The translations under genes were made by a program, and so were the position numbers. Source: Actinomycetes bacterium (lineage in GTDB: Bacteria > Actinomycetota > Acidimicrobiia > Acidimicrobiales > Palsa-688). Taken from it: a DNA stretch of 25,283 nt. The notes under the pieces are model-generated. The model did no database searches and was not told the DNA's origin. It saw only the letters and a program-made list of their open reading frames with translations. The DNA lies in contig JAKBBS010000029.1 of assembly GCA_021808425.1 (NCBI GenBank), positions 1 through 25,283 on the forward strand. The letters run 5' to 3'. Shown here piece by piece: positions 1-7,692 of this stretch. Numbering within the stretch: the first letter of the stretch is position 1; each line of letters starts with the position of its first letter.

Positions 1-17
1 ACACTACTCTCGCCTGA

Positions 18-602
18 ATGCCGCTCGAAGACGGCCCACGCGACCCCGGATCGTCCCCCGTAGACGACCTTCTCAGCCACCTCGGGGCCTGGCGAGCGCT
101 CCAGAGCGTGTCAGATGCTGCCGCCGGTAGGGCGCGCACCCGCGACCTTCTCGCGCGATCGGCGAGCGTTGGCACCTGGGAGGGACTTCTCGTAGATCTT
201 GCAGAAGGATCGACGCCGATCATCGCAGCTGCAGGGTCTTTCGAGCTCTCCGGTCGCCTTGTGGGAGTCGCCAAGGACTTCGTCACCTTAGAGGCGAGCA
301 ACGGCCGGCCGGCGCTACTTAGAATCGAGTCCTTGACTTCGATCAGGCGAGTCGCCCGGAGCGCGCAGGATCGGCGGGGAAGGCCGGCCGGTAGACGTAC
401 GGCCACGCCCGACGTGACATTCAGCACCGTGCTCGACCTGCTTTGCTCAGAATGCGCCCCGGTGGCCATCACGACGTCGTCGGCTACCATCCGGGGAGTC
501 CTCGACTCCGTGGGCGAAGACGTCATAACTGTTCGGGGGTCAATCCGGGGTCCGACCACCCATATCCGACTAGGGGCGGTCATCGCCTGTGAAATATGCT
601 GA
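18..602 (+). CDS. Hypothetical protein with two small beta-rich repeats
   Basis: I do not recognise a named family. The 194-residue product is soluble, with no signal peptide or membrane segment. Residues about 50-110 form a small beta-rich module (about WEGLLVDL through LRIESLTSIRR). A second, similar stretch near residues 130-194 contains VAITTSSATIRGVLDSVGEDVITV. The alternation of short strands, with a G-x-L-x-x-V-x-x-D-x-V-T-L pattern in both halves, resembles a duplicated Sm-like or small barrel fold; this is inference from pattern only. The ATG directly follows an in-frame TGA at 15-17, so the frame cannot extend upstream. The gene converges with the small helix-turn-helix gene at 664-939 and sits just before the Tad pilus pair, so a role near pilus or regulatory functions is possible but unproven. 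Confidence 0.6.
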   Translation: MPLEDGPRDPGSSPVDDLLSHLGAWRALQSVSDAAAGRARTRDLLARSASVGTWEGLLVDLAEGSTPIIAAAGSFELSGRLVGVAKDFVTLEASNGRPALLRIESLTSIRRVARSAQDRRGRPAGRRTATPDVTFSTVLDLLCSECAPVAITTSSATIRGVLDSVGEDVITVRGSIRGPTTHIRLGAVIACEIC

Positions 603-663
603 AGACGGGGCTTTGCGCATCGACGGCGACCGCCTCCGAGCGGCCCCCTCGCAGCCCACGTCG

Positions 664-939
664 TTAGTCCTCCTGGAATGCGGGAGTCGCCTCCTCGGTT
701 TCGGCATCCTCGCGCGCGGCGCGGGGCTTCGGTTCCGGATAGAGGTGCTCCAAGGTACCGGGTTCGATCTTCATCCGTGAGATGAAGTCGGTGATATCCG
801 TCGCCTGGACTCTTATGACACGACCCATCTTGTAAGCGGGAAGCTGCCCCTCATCGATGAAGCGGTAGAGAGTCCTCAAGGTCACTCCCAGCCGGTCACA
901 TGCTTCGCGCGTTCCGAGCCACTCGATTGTTTCGCTCAT
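664..939 (-). CDS. Small helix-turn-helix DNA-binding protein (excisionase/BldC-like)
   Basis: This is a 91-residue MerR-type winged helix-turn-helix protein of the excisionase/BldC/AlpA group. Residues about 7-52 carry the family pattern: WLGTREACDRLGVTLRTLYR, then FIDEGQLPAYKMGRVIRVQ, then an aspartate-rich helix (TDITDFI). The remaining 40 residues are charged and Glu/Pro-rich and probably disordered. Proteins of this type bind DNA as small regulators or as recombination directionality factors. No integrase is nearby, so a regulator is more likely. The start is ATG; the upstream GGTAGGAT could act as a ribosome site, or TAGGAT as a -10 box at -12 to -7 for a leaderless transcript. It is divergent from the CpaB-like gene and could control it from the shared 60-bp spacer. 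Confidence 0.85.
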   Translation of the reverse strand: MSETIEWLGTREACDRLGVTLRTLYRFIDEGQLPAYKMGRVIRVQATDITDFISRMKIEPGTLEHLYPEPKPRAAREDAETEEATPAFQED

Positions 940-959
940 GCTTCAATCCTACCTTCAAA

Positions 960-989
960 TTAGACAAGAAGGTGGTTTCTCGATAGATT
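960..989 (+). promoter_or_regulatory. Candidate promoter for the cpaB-cpaE pair
   Basis: TAGACA (961-966) and TAGATT (984-989) are separated by 17 bases and resemble -35 and -10 boxes. The predicted transcript would begin only a few bases before the GTG at 999, giving a nearly leaderless message. This is a pattern match only. If the true cpaB start is the GTG at 1146, the leader would be about 150 bases. Confidence 0.3.
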
Positions 990-998
990 TCATGGCTA

Positions 999-1772
999 GT
1001 GCGGTGGCTGCCCACAGAGTATTCCGCTCGACGGCACTTGCTGGGGCGCTCCTCGGTGCGCCCTCACAAGTCGGCGTCCCAGGCCTTGGAGCCGACCACA
1101 CCCGTGCCCGCAGCGGGCGTCGTCTCGGGTCGACGGTCGCGCCGCGTGAACACTCGAGCGCTCCTCGGGGGGCTTCTCGTGAGTGCCGCCGGTGTCGCCG
1201 TCTTCGCGTCGGTGCTGTCCGGTAGCGGGGCAAAAAGTAGGGATTATGTCGTCGCAGGCCGCTCGCTCCCAGCGGGCAGCGTGATCGAACCGTCGGAGCT
1301 TTCTGCAGTTGCTCTTGCGCTTCCGGCCTCAGTGGCCGGACACGCCTTCGTCGCCGCAGGATCCGTGGTCGGCCGGACGCTCACGAGCCCGGTCTACGCG
1401 GGACAGCTGATCGAGTCCTCGATGCTCGATACGCTCACCCCGACCCGCCGCCCCGTCAGCGTCGCCGTCAACCCCGACTCCTTGCTCGGACTGCTCCCCG
1501 GAGAGCTAGTCGACGTGCTGTCCGCATCGCCGGTCGTTTCCAGCGGAGTGGCAGCGCTGCCGGCGACGGTCATCATGCGCGGCGCGCTTCTCATCTCGGT
1601 CGGCCACGCGTCTTCGGGCCTTGCCGGGGCATCGGGCGCCTTGACAGACGTGACGCTCGGCGTGTCCAACCTGAGCGAGGTGGAGCTACTCGTGGCATCC
1701 TCGCAGCACTCGACCGTCGAGCTGGTCCTGGCCGAACCTTCAGACGGTGTCGGCGCCGGCGCGGGCGGCTAG
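999..1772 (+). CDS. SAF-domain Flp pilus assembly protein, CpaB/RcpC-like
   Basis: This is a CpaB/RcpC-type protein of the Tad pilus system, which in known systems is an envelope protein supporting secretin or pilus assembly. After an Arg-rich N-terminal stretch there is one membrane segment (about residues 53-74, ALLGGLLVSAAGVAVFASVL). A SAF domain follows (DYVVAGRSLPAGSVIEPSEL through VVGRTLTSPVYAGQLI). The C-terminal part (about residues 145-250) resembles the RcpC/CpaB extension. The GTG at 999 gives 257 residues. An in-frame GTG at 1146 would start just before the membrane helix (VNTRALLGG), giving about 208 residues, and is a serious alternative. The stop is 2 bases before the GTG of the CpaE-like gene, so the two are co-transcribed. 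I rate family membership high and the exact start uncertain. Confidence 0.8.
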   Translation: MRWLPTEYSARRHLLGRSSVRPHKSASQALEPTTPVPAAGVVSGRRSRRVNTRALLGGLLVSAAGVAVFASVLSGSGAKSRDYVVAGRSLPAGSVIEPSELSAVALALPASVAGHAFVAAGSVVGRTLTSPVYAGQLIESSMLDTLTPTRRPVSVAVNPDSLLGLLPGELVDVLSASPVVSSGVAALPATVIMRGALLISVGHASSGLAGASGALTDVTLGVSNLSEVELLVASSQHSTVELVLAEPSDGVGAGAGG

Positions 1773-1774
1773 CG

Positions 1775-3070
1775 GTGGCCTCCTCGGGGAGCGAACGCTT
1801 CGTGGTTCTGGGTCTTGCCCCAGCGCGCTCGGCGTGGTTCGACGCTTTGGGCCAGTGGGCGATGTCCGCAACGATCCCGGCCGAGTTCATAAAGTGCGTG
1901 TCCGCGGACGAGGTGAAGGCCCGGCTCGCTTCGAGTCGGATGCATTCCGCGTTGGTAGTCGACGCATCCTCCCCCGGTTTCGATCGCGACCTCATAGACG
2001 CCAGCTCTCGGGCATCTGTACCGGTGATCGTCGTTGCGAACAACCACGGGCCACGGTTCTCATTGGGCGATCTCGGGGTTGCCGCTCTCCTGGCGGCGGA
2101 GTTCAGTCAGGCAGAGTTACTTGACGCCTTGGAGGCTCACTGCGTGGCGCTCGGGCGGGGCGACAACCTCCCTCCGATCGTCGACGACTGGTCCGAGTCG
2201 CTCTGGTTCGGCCAGCTCGTAGCCGTGTGCGGTCCGGGAGGCACCGGCACATCGACTGTCGCCGCGGCGCTCGCTCAGGGATTCGGGTTCGACGCCCGCT
2301 ACGGAGGCCAGGTGCTTCTCGCCGACACAGCGCTGCGCGCCGAGCAGGCGATGCTGCACGACAGCTCGGACCTCGGTCCCGGACTGCAGGAGCTCGTCGA
2401 AAATCATCGCCTTGGGCGACCAGGACCCGACGAGATCAAAAAACTTACCTTTGACGTCCCGAACAGGAGATACCGGCTACTGCTCGGTCTACGCCAACCG
2501 GAAGCGTGGGTCGCCCTCCGGCCAAGGGCGACGGACGCTGCGATAGCGGGACTTCGTCGCAGCTTCCAAGTAGTCGTCGCCGACGTGACAGGCGACGTCG
2601 AAGGCGAGAAGGAATGCGGCTCCGCCGACGTGGAGGACCGAAATCATCTCGCAAGGTCTCTGACCGCGCAAGCCAACGTGACGGTCGTCGTAGGTACGGC
2701 AGGCCTGAAGGGGATCAGCTCGCTTGCTGGCCTCATAAGGCGCCTTGTCCGCTCAGGCGTGGAGCAGAACCGCATCCTCGCAGTTGTCAACCGCGCTCCG
2801 CGCCACCCATCCAGCCGGGCGGAGTCGTCGCGCGCTCTGGCAAAGATACTCGCAGCGTCTGGTATCGAGGTTCCGCTTGCCTCTCCACTGGCGCTGCCCG
2901 AACGAAAGGTCGACGACGTTTTCCGCTACGGAGGCCTTTTTCCCGACGCGCTCGTCCGGCCGCTCACCCAGGCCGTGGATTCGCTCGCGAGTCGGGTCGC
3001 TGACACCGGCCGACCTCTGGCGTCGCCCGAACGCGTCGCTCCCGGGGCTCTGGGAACGTTATCCGACTGA
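1775..3070 (+). CDS. CpaE/TadZ-like pilus ATPase with atypical P-loop
   Basis: This 431-residue protein has the layout of CpaE/TadZ proteins, which localise the Tad pilus machine. An N-terminal receiver-like domain (about residues 1-125, with VVDASSPGFDRDLIDASS and VIVVANN) is followed by a MinD/ParA-like ATPase domain from about residue 145. The P-loop is near residue 153, CGPGGTGTSTVAAALA. It keeps the glycines of the deviant Walker A motif but has Thr where the usual GK-T/S lysine sits. Later motifs include VVVADVTGDVE (Walker B-like) and RILAVVNRAP, the region that in MinD-type proteins contacts the base. The GTG start is 2 bases after the stop of the CpaB-like gene. The gene meets nucS tail to tail with a 9-base gap. 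In usual Tad clusters cpaF, tadB and tadC would follow; here they are about 20 kb away on the minus strand. Confidence 0.85.
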   Translation: MASSGSERFVVLGLAPARSAWFDALGQWAMSATIPAEFIKCVSADEVKARLASSRMHSALVVDASSPGFDRDLIDASSRASVPVIVVANNHGPRFSLGDLGVAALLAAEFSQAELLDALEAHCVALGRGDNLPPIVDDWSESLWFGQLVAVCGPGGTGTSTVAAALAQGFGFDARYGGQVLLADTALRAEQAMLHDSSDLGPGLQELVENHRLGRPGPDEIKKLTFDVPNRRYRLLLGLRQPEAWVALRPRATDAAIAGLRRSFQVVVADVTGDVEGEKECGSADVEDRNHLARSLTAQANVTVVVGTAGLKGISSLAGLIRRLVRSGVEQNRILAVVNRAPRHPSSRAESSRALAKILAASGIEVPLASPLALPERKVDDVFRYGGLFPDALVRPLTQAVDSLASRVADTGRPLASPERVAPGALGTLSD

Positions 3071-3079
3071 ATCCTCGGT

Positions 3080-3739
3080 TCAAAAAAGGGTCAGTTCGTC
3101 AGCCCTGAGGCCCTTCAGCTCGTCGTAGTCGACCTCGACGCAACGTATACCTCGGGCGGTCGCAAGGACGCGGGCCTGAGGCTTTACCAGTTGCGCAGCG
3201 AAAATTCCTCGAACCGGGCGTAGCCTGCCGTCGAGGTCCAGGCGCTCCAAATACCTGCAGAGTTGCTCCACGCCGTCTATCTCGCCCCTTCGTTTGATCT
3301 CCACGGCCACAGCCCTCCCGTCCGCATCCCGGCAGAGCAGATCGACTGGTCCTATATCAGTCGGATACTCCCGCTTGACCAGTCGCATACCATCCTCGAG
3401 AGTTGTCGGGTCCGCCGCGAGAAGCTCCTGGAGGTGCGCCTCTACTCCGTCCTTGCGCAACCCTGGCTCGCTGCCAAGGGCCTGCGTTGCGTCGAGGTGC
3501 ACCTCGTCGAGGGTGATCGTGAGCGTCTCGCCTTTCGAGTTGGCGAAAGTCCAGGTTCGGTCACTTTCGGTCATCGTGCACGGGGGTGTCATCCAGTTGA
3601 GAGGCTTGTAGGCACGGTCATCGGAATGCACTGAGACTGAGCCGTCCGCCTTGAGCATTATGAGCCGGACCGCCGAAGGCAGATGGGCCGAAAGCCGACC
3701 GGCGTACTCGACCGAACAGGTGGCCACCACGAGGCGCAT
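3080..3739 (-). CDS. nucS: NucS mismatch-specific endonuclease
   Basis: NucS is the endonuclease of the non-canonical mismatch repair pathway of actinobacteria and some archaea; it cuts both strands at mismatches. The 219-residue protein has the N-terminal DNA-binding and dimerisation domain ([40 protein letters not shown]). It also has a RecB-like nuclease domain, with D133 in [10 protein letters not shown] and E147/K149 in [10 protein letters not shown] as the expected catalytic residues. It ends in ELTLF, like the C-terminal tail through which NucS binds the beta clamp. Length is normal for the family. I chose the ATG at 3739 because the conserved N-terminus begins there; a GTG at 3757 would add six residues. 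It is convergent with the CpaE-like gene and divergent from the next hypothetical gene. Confidence 0.95.
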   Translation of the reverse strand: MRLVVATCSVEYAGRLSAHLPSAVRLIMLKADGSVSVHSDDRAYKPLNWMTPPCTMTESDRTWTFANSKGETLTITLDEVHLDATQALGSEPGLRKDGVEAHLQELLAADPTTLEDGMRLVKREYPTDIGPVDLLCRDADGRAVAVEIKRRGEIDGVEQLCRYLERLDLDGRLRPVRGIFAAQLVKPQARVLATARGIRCVEVDYDELKGLRADELTLF

Positions 3740-3772
3740 CCCGCCATTGTGTCTCACCGGGTTTGCGGATGT

Positions 3773-3810
3773 GGCTGTTCGAGGCGAGGCTGTTCGAGGC
3801 GAGGCTGTTC
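3773..3810. repeat. Short tandem repeat, about 2.5 copies of 15 bp
   Basis: Two perfect copies of GAGGCGAGGCTGTTC lie at 3781-3795 and 3796-3810. A partial copy (GGCTGTTC) precedes them at 3773-3780. The repeat sits in the 102-bp spacer between the divergent nucS and hypothetical genes. It may be simple slippage or may lie in a promoter region. Confidence 0.85.
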
Positions 3811-3841
3811 CATCTGGCGCAATCTGCCGATAGATACAGAG

Positions 3842-4450
3842 ATGGCGTCTACCGGTGCATCACTCGGATTGTTCGGCGGCTGGGGCCTCCCGCTTCAACC
3901 GGTTCGACCCCATACCTCGATCGAAGGCCTTCGGGTAGGTCTCCCGCCCGCGCCTCCTCGTCCGCTCCCCGAATGGGCGACCGCTACCGCCGACGGGGCC
4001 GCCAGGCAGCGAGCGGCGCATGGCCGTTCGGCAATGGTCGCCCGCACCGCAAGACGGTCCCTGCCGGCCGTGTTCTTAGTCTCGTCCCTGGGCGGTATCG
4101 CTGCGCTATCCCACAACGCCGCCAACGCGCCGGCCCCCGCCGTGTCATGGGCTCAACAGCTGACACCTCACCTGAACGCCGTCGCTTCAGACATCGCCAA
4201 GCTCACTTCGCCGACGCTCGACTCGACATCAACGCAAGGACAGGTCGAGTCACTCGCGGTCGATCTGCGTGCCAGCTCGAAGTTAGGGCAGTCGCCCGTG
4301 CCGGCCTGGGGCAAGCTCTGGCTGTCAGCGCTCGACGAAGCCGGAGCCGCGCTGAACACGCCGTCGTCAGACCTCACTGCGCGCCAAGCCGATCTTACGG
4401 CTGCCGGCGACACGCTGGTCGCGTTGGGCCACGACTTGTCAAGCCGATGA
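3842..4450 (+). CDS. Hypothetical single-pass membrane or exported protein
   Basis: I do not recognise this family. The 202-residue product has a Pro-rich N-terminal region (residues about 1-65), a basic stretch, one hydrophobic segment (about 74-90, [16 protein letters not shown]) and an Ala/Ser/Asp-rich helical C-terminal domain (about 100-202). Residues in that domain ([30 protein letters not shown]) suggest amphipathic helices outside the membrane. I prefer this frame because the overlapping longer frames are Arg-rich and look like shadows. The ATG at 3842 is the first reasonable start; TAGATA just upstream (3831-3836) could be a -10 box of a near-leaderless message, as no strong ribosome site is visible. 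The gene ends 11 bases before the end of the convergent galT. Confidence 0.55.
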   Translation: MASTGASLGLFGGWGLPLQPVRPHTSIEGLRVGLPPAPPRPLPEWATATADGAARQRAAHGRSAMVARTARRSLPAVFLVSSLGGIAALSHNAANAPAPAVSWAQQLTPHLNAVASDIAKLTSPTLDSTSTQGQVESLAVDLRASSKLGQSPVPAWGKLWLSALDEAGAALNTPSSDLTARQADLTAAGDTLVALGHDLSSR

Positions 4451-4461
4451 CCGCTACCCGG

Positions 4462-5601
4462 CTATAGGCTGACAGCACGCAGCATGTCGGCTGCTCGCTC
4501 CGGGGCGATGTCGTTGATGAACATCCCCATCCCTGACTCGGAACCTGCGAGCGCCTTTACCTTCGCCGGTGCTCGCAGTATCGAGAACAGCTGGAGGTGG
4601 AGGTAGGCAAGCTCTCGATCGGCACGCGACGGCGCCTGATGCCACGCAGCGATGTACGGCATTTCCAGGCCGTACACACCGTCTAGGCGCCTGAGCAGTT
4701 CAACGTAGATGGCGCCTAAAGCTTCACGTTCTACATCCGACGTCGCCGGCAGGTCGGGTACCTGACGGTGGGGATAGAGGTGGATCTCGAATGGCCAGCG
4801 TGCTGCGGCGGGGACGAATGCCGTCCAATGCTCGTTGGCTGCGACGACACGCCGTCCGTCATGGCGCTCCGAGGCTAGGACGTCGGCGAATAAGTTTCGC
4901 CCTGTCGTCAGCTGATGGCGTCGCGCCGACTCGAGCATCACCTGTGTCCGGCTGGTCACCACCGGGTACGCGTAGATCTGCCCGTGCGGATGCGACAACG
5001 TGACCCCGATCTCGGTGCCTCGATTCTCGAAGCAGAACACCTGCTCTGTCTCCGGCAAGCAGTTGAGAGCCTCGGTGCGCGCCGCCCAGGCTTCAATGAC
5101 GAGTTGCACCCGCTCAGGCGAGAGGGTGGCGAAGGTAGCGGAGTGGTCGTCGCTGAACACGATCACCTCGCAACGTCCGTGACCTTCGGCGCGAATGTAG
5201 AGCGAAGCATCCAAAGTAACACCGTCGTCGGGTACCGTCGCCCTAGTCGAGAACGATGGGAAGCGATTCTCGAAAACCACCACTTCGTATGGGCCGCCGG
5301 GTATCTCCGTGAGGCGTTCGTCCGTCGACGGGCACAGCGGGCAATCATCGTCTGCGGGAAGGAAGGTACGGGTCTGCCTGTGACTAGCAACGGTAACCCA
5401 TTCCCTCAAGATCGGATCCCACCGTCGCTCCGACGTTGTCGCCGTCGGTGGCAGATGGCGACGGTCCGTCACATCGCGGGGCTGTCCCGGGCTTCCGATG
5501 TCGGTTTCCGCCGAACCTTTTGGAAGATCGGAGTCGAACCAGAAGATCTCTCGACCGTCGGCGAGCCGGCCGGCCGTCAGCTGCGGCAGGGACCTAAGCA
5601 C
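4462..5601 (-). CDS. galT: Galactose-1-phosphate uridylyltransferase
   Basis: GalT exchanges UDP between UDP-glucose and galactose-1-phosphate in the Leloir pathway, in the cytoplasm. The protein shows both metal-site cysteines (CPLC, residues 87-90), the catalytic motif SHPHGQIYAYP (H204 and H206; the second His is the nucleophile in the family) and the C-terminal pattern YIAAWHQAP. LHLQLFSILRAPAKVKALAG and ESGMGMFINDIAPE follow, all typical. I chose the GTG at 5601 (379 residues) because GGGGAG lies 7 bases upstream and GalT proteins start shortly before the GREIFWFDS stretch. A TTG at 5658 in the same frame is the alternative. The gene lies 186 bases downstream of an ABC sugar importer on the same strand, suggesting uptake and use of a galactose-containing sugar. 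No galK or galE is visible here. Confidence 0.93.
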   Translation of the reverse strand: MLRSLPQLTAGRLADGREIFWFDSDLPKGSAETDIGSPGQPRDVTDRRHLPPTATTSERRWDPILREWVTVASHRQTRTFLPADDDCPLCPSTDERLTEIPGGPYEVVVFENRFPSFSTRATVPDDGVTLDASLYIRAEGHGRCEVIVFSDDHSATFATLSPERVQLVIEAWAARTEALNCLPETEQVFCFENRGTEIGVTLSHPHGQIYAYPVVTSRTQVMLESARRHQLTTGRNLFADVLASERHDGRRVVAANEHWTAFVPAAARWPFEIHLYPHRQVPDLPATSDVEREALGAIYVELLRRLDGVYGLEMPYIAAWHQAPSRADRELAYLHLQLFSILRAPAKVKALAGSESGMGMFINDIAPERAADMLRAVSL

Positions 5602-5787
5602 GTGTCTGCTCCCCGGCTCGCAAGCAGAGCAGCGAGTTGTTCGGGGGCGTCCCTCCAACGGGTCGTATTGTCGCCTGCATTGTCAGTCTTTCAGGATAGA
5701 TGTCGCGTAACACCACGCGGTACCTCGCCGCCGGGACATCGTGCTCGCTGGCGAGTGGGCGATCAAGAAAGGGCGTCCTATTTTTTG

Positions 5788-6717
5788 CTAAAACGTGAGG
5801 CTGCCGGCTGCGAGTCCTGAACGCCAGAATCGCTGCAGCGAGAGGAAGGCAATGATGAGTGGTATCACCGAGATCGCGGCCCCGATGATCACGTAACTCA
5901 CCAGCTGCGGAGCTTGGCCATATTCGTTGTTCCAGGTGTAGAGGCCGAGGGTTACGGGATACAGCTTCTCGTTCGACAGCATCACGAGTGGAAGAAAGAA
6001 GTTGTTCCAAATGGCGACGAACTGGAAGAGAAAGATAGTGACGAGCGCAGGCGACATGAGACGCATGGAGATCTTGAGGAAGGTCCGGCCCTCACCCGAA
6101 CCGTCAACGCGTGCCGCTTCAAGCAGCTCATCAGGGACGGCGGACGTCGCATAAACCCTGGCCAGGTAGACGCCGAATGGACTGACGATTGAAGGCAACA
6201 GAACGGACCAGTAAGAGTTGGTCAGATGCACCTTGCTCATCATCAGATACAGGGGAAGCGCCAGAGCGGTTCCTGGAACCAGCACGCCACCAAGGATGAT
6301 ACCGAAGACGAGCTCGCGCCCTTTGAAACGGTACTTTGCGAGGGCGTATCCCGCTAACGCCGACAGCAGGGTCGCCAGGAACGACCCGACTCCGGCGTAG
6401 ATGACGGTGTTGAGGATCCATCTCACAAAGATCCCACCGCTGTAGCTGAAAACGCCGCTCAAATTCTTCCATAGGTCAAAGTGGGAGAACCACAAACCTT
6501 CGGAAGAATAGAGCGATGTCGGACCCTTCGTCGAGGACACCACGAGCCAATACGCCGGAAGTAGGAAATAGATGCTCACCACGAACATGATCGCCGTGAC
6601 GAGGATTGCAGATCGGTTGGGCGGCTTCCGGCGCCTCGCGAGGTCGCCCGGCTGCGGATCGGGTGGCGGACCACTAGGGGGCGACTTGTCCAGGTTGGCG
6701 TCGGTTACGAGAGTCAT
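5788..6717 (-). CDS. ABC sugar transporter permease (MalG/UgpE-like)
   Basis: This is the second inner-membrane permease of a CUT1-family carbohydrate importer, 309 residues. After a Pro-rich cytoplasmic N-terminus there are about six membrane segments. The first is ILVTAIMFVVSIYFLLPAYW, and a large periplasmic loop follows it. The EAA loop that docks the ATPase is ELLEAARVDGSGEGRTFLKISMRLMSPAL, with the conserved Glu-Ala-Ala...Gly pattern. The C-terminus ends in AGSLTF, close to the AGAVKG-like ends of MalG-type permeases. Its ATG overlaps the stop of the upstream permease by 4 bases (ATGA), so the pair is translationally coupled. Substrate specificity cannot be read from sequence; adjacency to galT favours a galactoside. 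Confidence 0.93.
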   Translation of the reverse strand: MTLVTDANLDKSPPSGPPPDPQPGDLARRRKPPNRSAILVTAIMFVVSIYFLLPAYWLVVSSTKGPTSLYSSEGLWFSHFDLWKNLSGVFSYSGGIFVRWILNTVIYAGVGSFLATLLSALAGYALAKYRFKGRELVFGIILGGVLVPGTALALPLYLMMSKVHLTNSYWSVLLPSIVSPFGVYLARVYATSAVPDELLEAARVDGSGEGRTFLKISMRLMSPALVTIFLFQFVAIWNNFFLPLVMLSNEKLYPVTLGLYTWNNEYGQAPQLVSYVIIGAAISVIPLIIAFLSLQRFWRSGLAAGSLTF

Positions 6718-7670
6718 CGAGCGATACTCCTCCGAGACGTCAAGCGCAAGAAGGCGAACGAAAGGATAAATGTTCCTACCGCCAACACGACGGCCATTGC
6801 CGCAGCGAGGTTGGGGTCATTTAGCGTGAACGCCTGATTGTAGGCCGACAAGTTAGGGGTATAGGTGCTTACTATGTTCGTGGATATTGCCCTCAATACT
6901 TGCGGCTCGCTGAAGAGCTGCAACGTTCCGATGATGCTGAACACGGAGGTGAGCACGAGGGAGGGTACGACCAACGGAAGTTTGATCCGCATGGCTATCT
7001 TCAACTCGGACGCACCATCAACGCGAGCTGACTCGAAGAGCTCCCTCGGGATGGCCTGAAGGCCAGCGAAGATGATGAGCATGTTATAGCCCGTATACTC
7101 CCACGTGACGATGTTGGCTATCGACCACAAGACGGTGTGGGCACCGAGGAAGCTGATGGACCCGAAATGAAGACTCTTGAGGACCGAGTCGATCGGACTG
7201 AGGCTCGGCAGATAAAGGAATGACCACAGGATCGCGGCGATCACCCCGGGAATGCCATACGGCAGGAAGAACGCTAACCTGAAGAACCGGGTGAAGCGCG
7301 CTGCGACCGAGTCGATGAGCAGGGCGAGCACCGTGGCGAACACGAGCATCACAGGCACCTGTACGATCCCAAACAGCAGAACCCGCTCGATCCCGTGAAT
7401 GAAGCTGGCGGTTCCGAACACAGCGCTGTAGTTGGATAGGCCCGCGAATTTTGTTGTGGGTGGCGCTAGCCCTAACCCCGACACCTGCTTTTTGAACAGG
7501 CTCTCGTAGACGGCGTAGCCGATCGGGATCAAGAAGAACAGCACGAATAGGACCAGAAACGGTGCTAGGAACGCTATATGGGCTGACGATCGGCGGGACC
7601 TCCGGGGGCGTGGAGCAACGTCGCTCACGCCCCCGGCCGTGGCCGATGACACCTCGGTTGTTACTGTCAT
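6714..7670 (-). CDS. ABC sugar transporter permease (MalF/UgpA-like)
   Basis: This is the first permease of the CUT1-type importer, 318 residues. The N-terminus is Arg-rich (PRPRRSRRSSAHI) and is followed by about six membrane segments, beginning with IAFLAPFLVLFVLFFLIPIGYAVYESLF, which is typical for UgpA/MalF-type subunits. The EAA loop is present as ELFESARVDGASELKIAMRIKLPLVVPSL. The start is ATG at 7670, 22 bases after the end of the binding-protein gene, and the 3' end overlaps the second permease by 4 bases. The gene order binding protein-permease-permease is standard. No ATPase gene accompanies it. In many actinobacteria CUT1 importers share one MsiK/MsmX-type ATPase encoded elsewhere, which is a plausible explanation here. 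Confidence 0.93.
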   Translation of the reverse strand: MTVTTEVSSATAGGVSDVAPRPRRSRRSSAHIAFLAPFLVLFVLFFLIPIGYAVYESLFKKQVSGLGLAPPTTKFAGLSNYSAVFGTASFIHGIERVLLFGIVQVPVMLVFATVLALLIDSVAARFTRFFRLAFFLPYGIPGVIAAILWSFLYLPSLSPIDSVLKSLHFGSISFLGAHTVLWSIANIVTWEYTGYNMLIIFAGLQAIPRELFESARVDGASELKIAMRIKLPLVVPSLVLTSVFSIIGTLQLFSEPQVLRAISTNIVSTYTPNLSAYNQAFTLNDPNLAAAMAVVLAVGTFILSFAFLRLTSRRSIAR

Positions 7671-7692
7671 CTAAGCCCTGCCCGCAACCGGA

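Noticed and set aside
589..780. 63-residue plus-strand frame overlapping two genes
   Set aside because: It lies largely over the 3' end of the well-supported helix-turn-helix gene and shows no recognisable features.
664..939. Excisionase of an integrated mobile element
   Set aside because: No integrase, att-like direct repeats or phage genes are visible, so a small transcriptional regulator is more likely.
3763..4467. Long plus-strand frame overlapping the membrane-protein gene
   Set aside because: The product is extremely Arg-rich without domain-like patterns. The frame from 3842 has a plausible membrane segment and a balanced composition.
5744..5755. Hairpin CTCGC-TG-GCGAG between the second permease and galT as a terminator
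   Set aside because: The stem is short, and on the minus strand the A/T run comes before the stem rather than after it.
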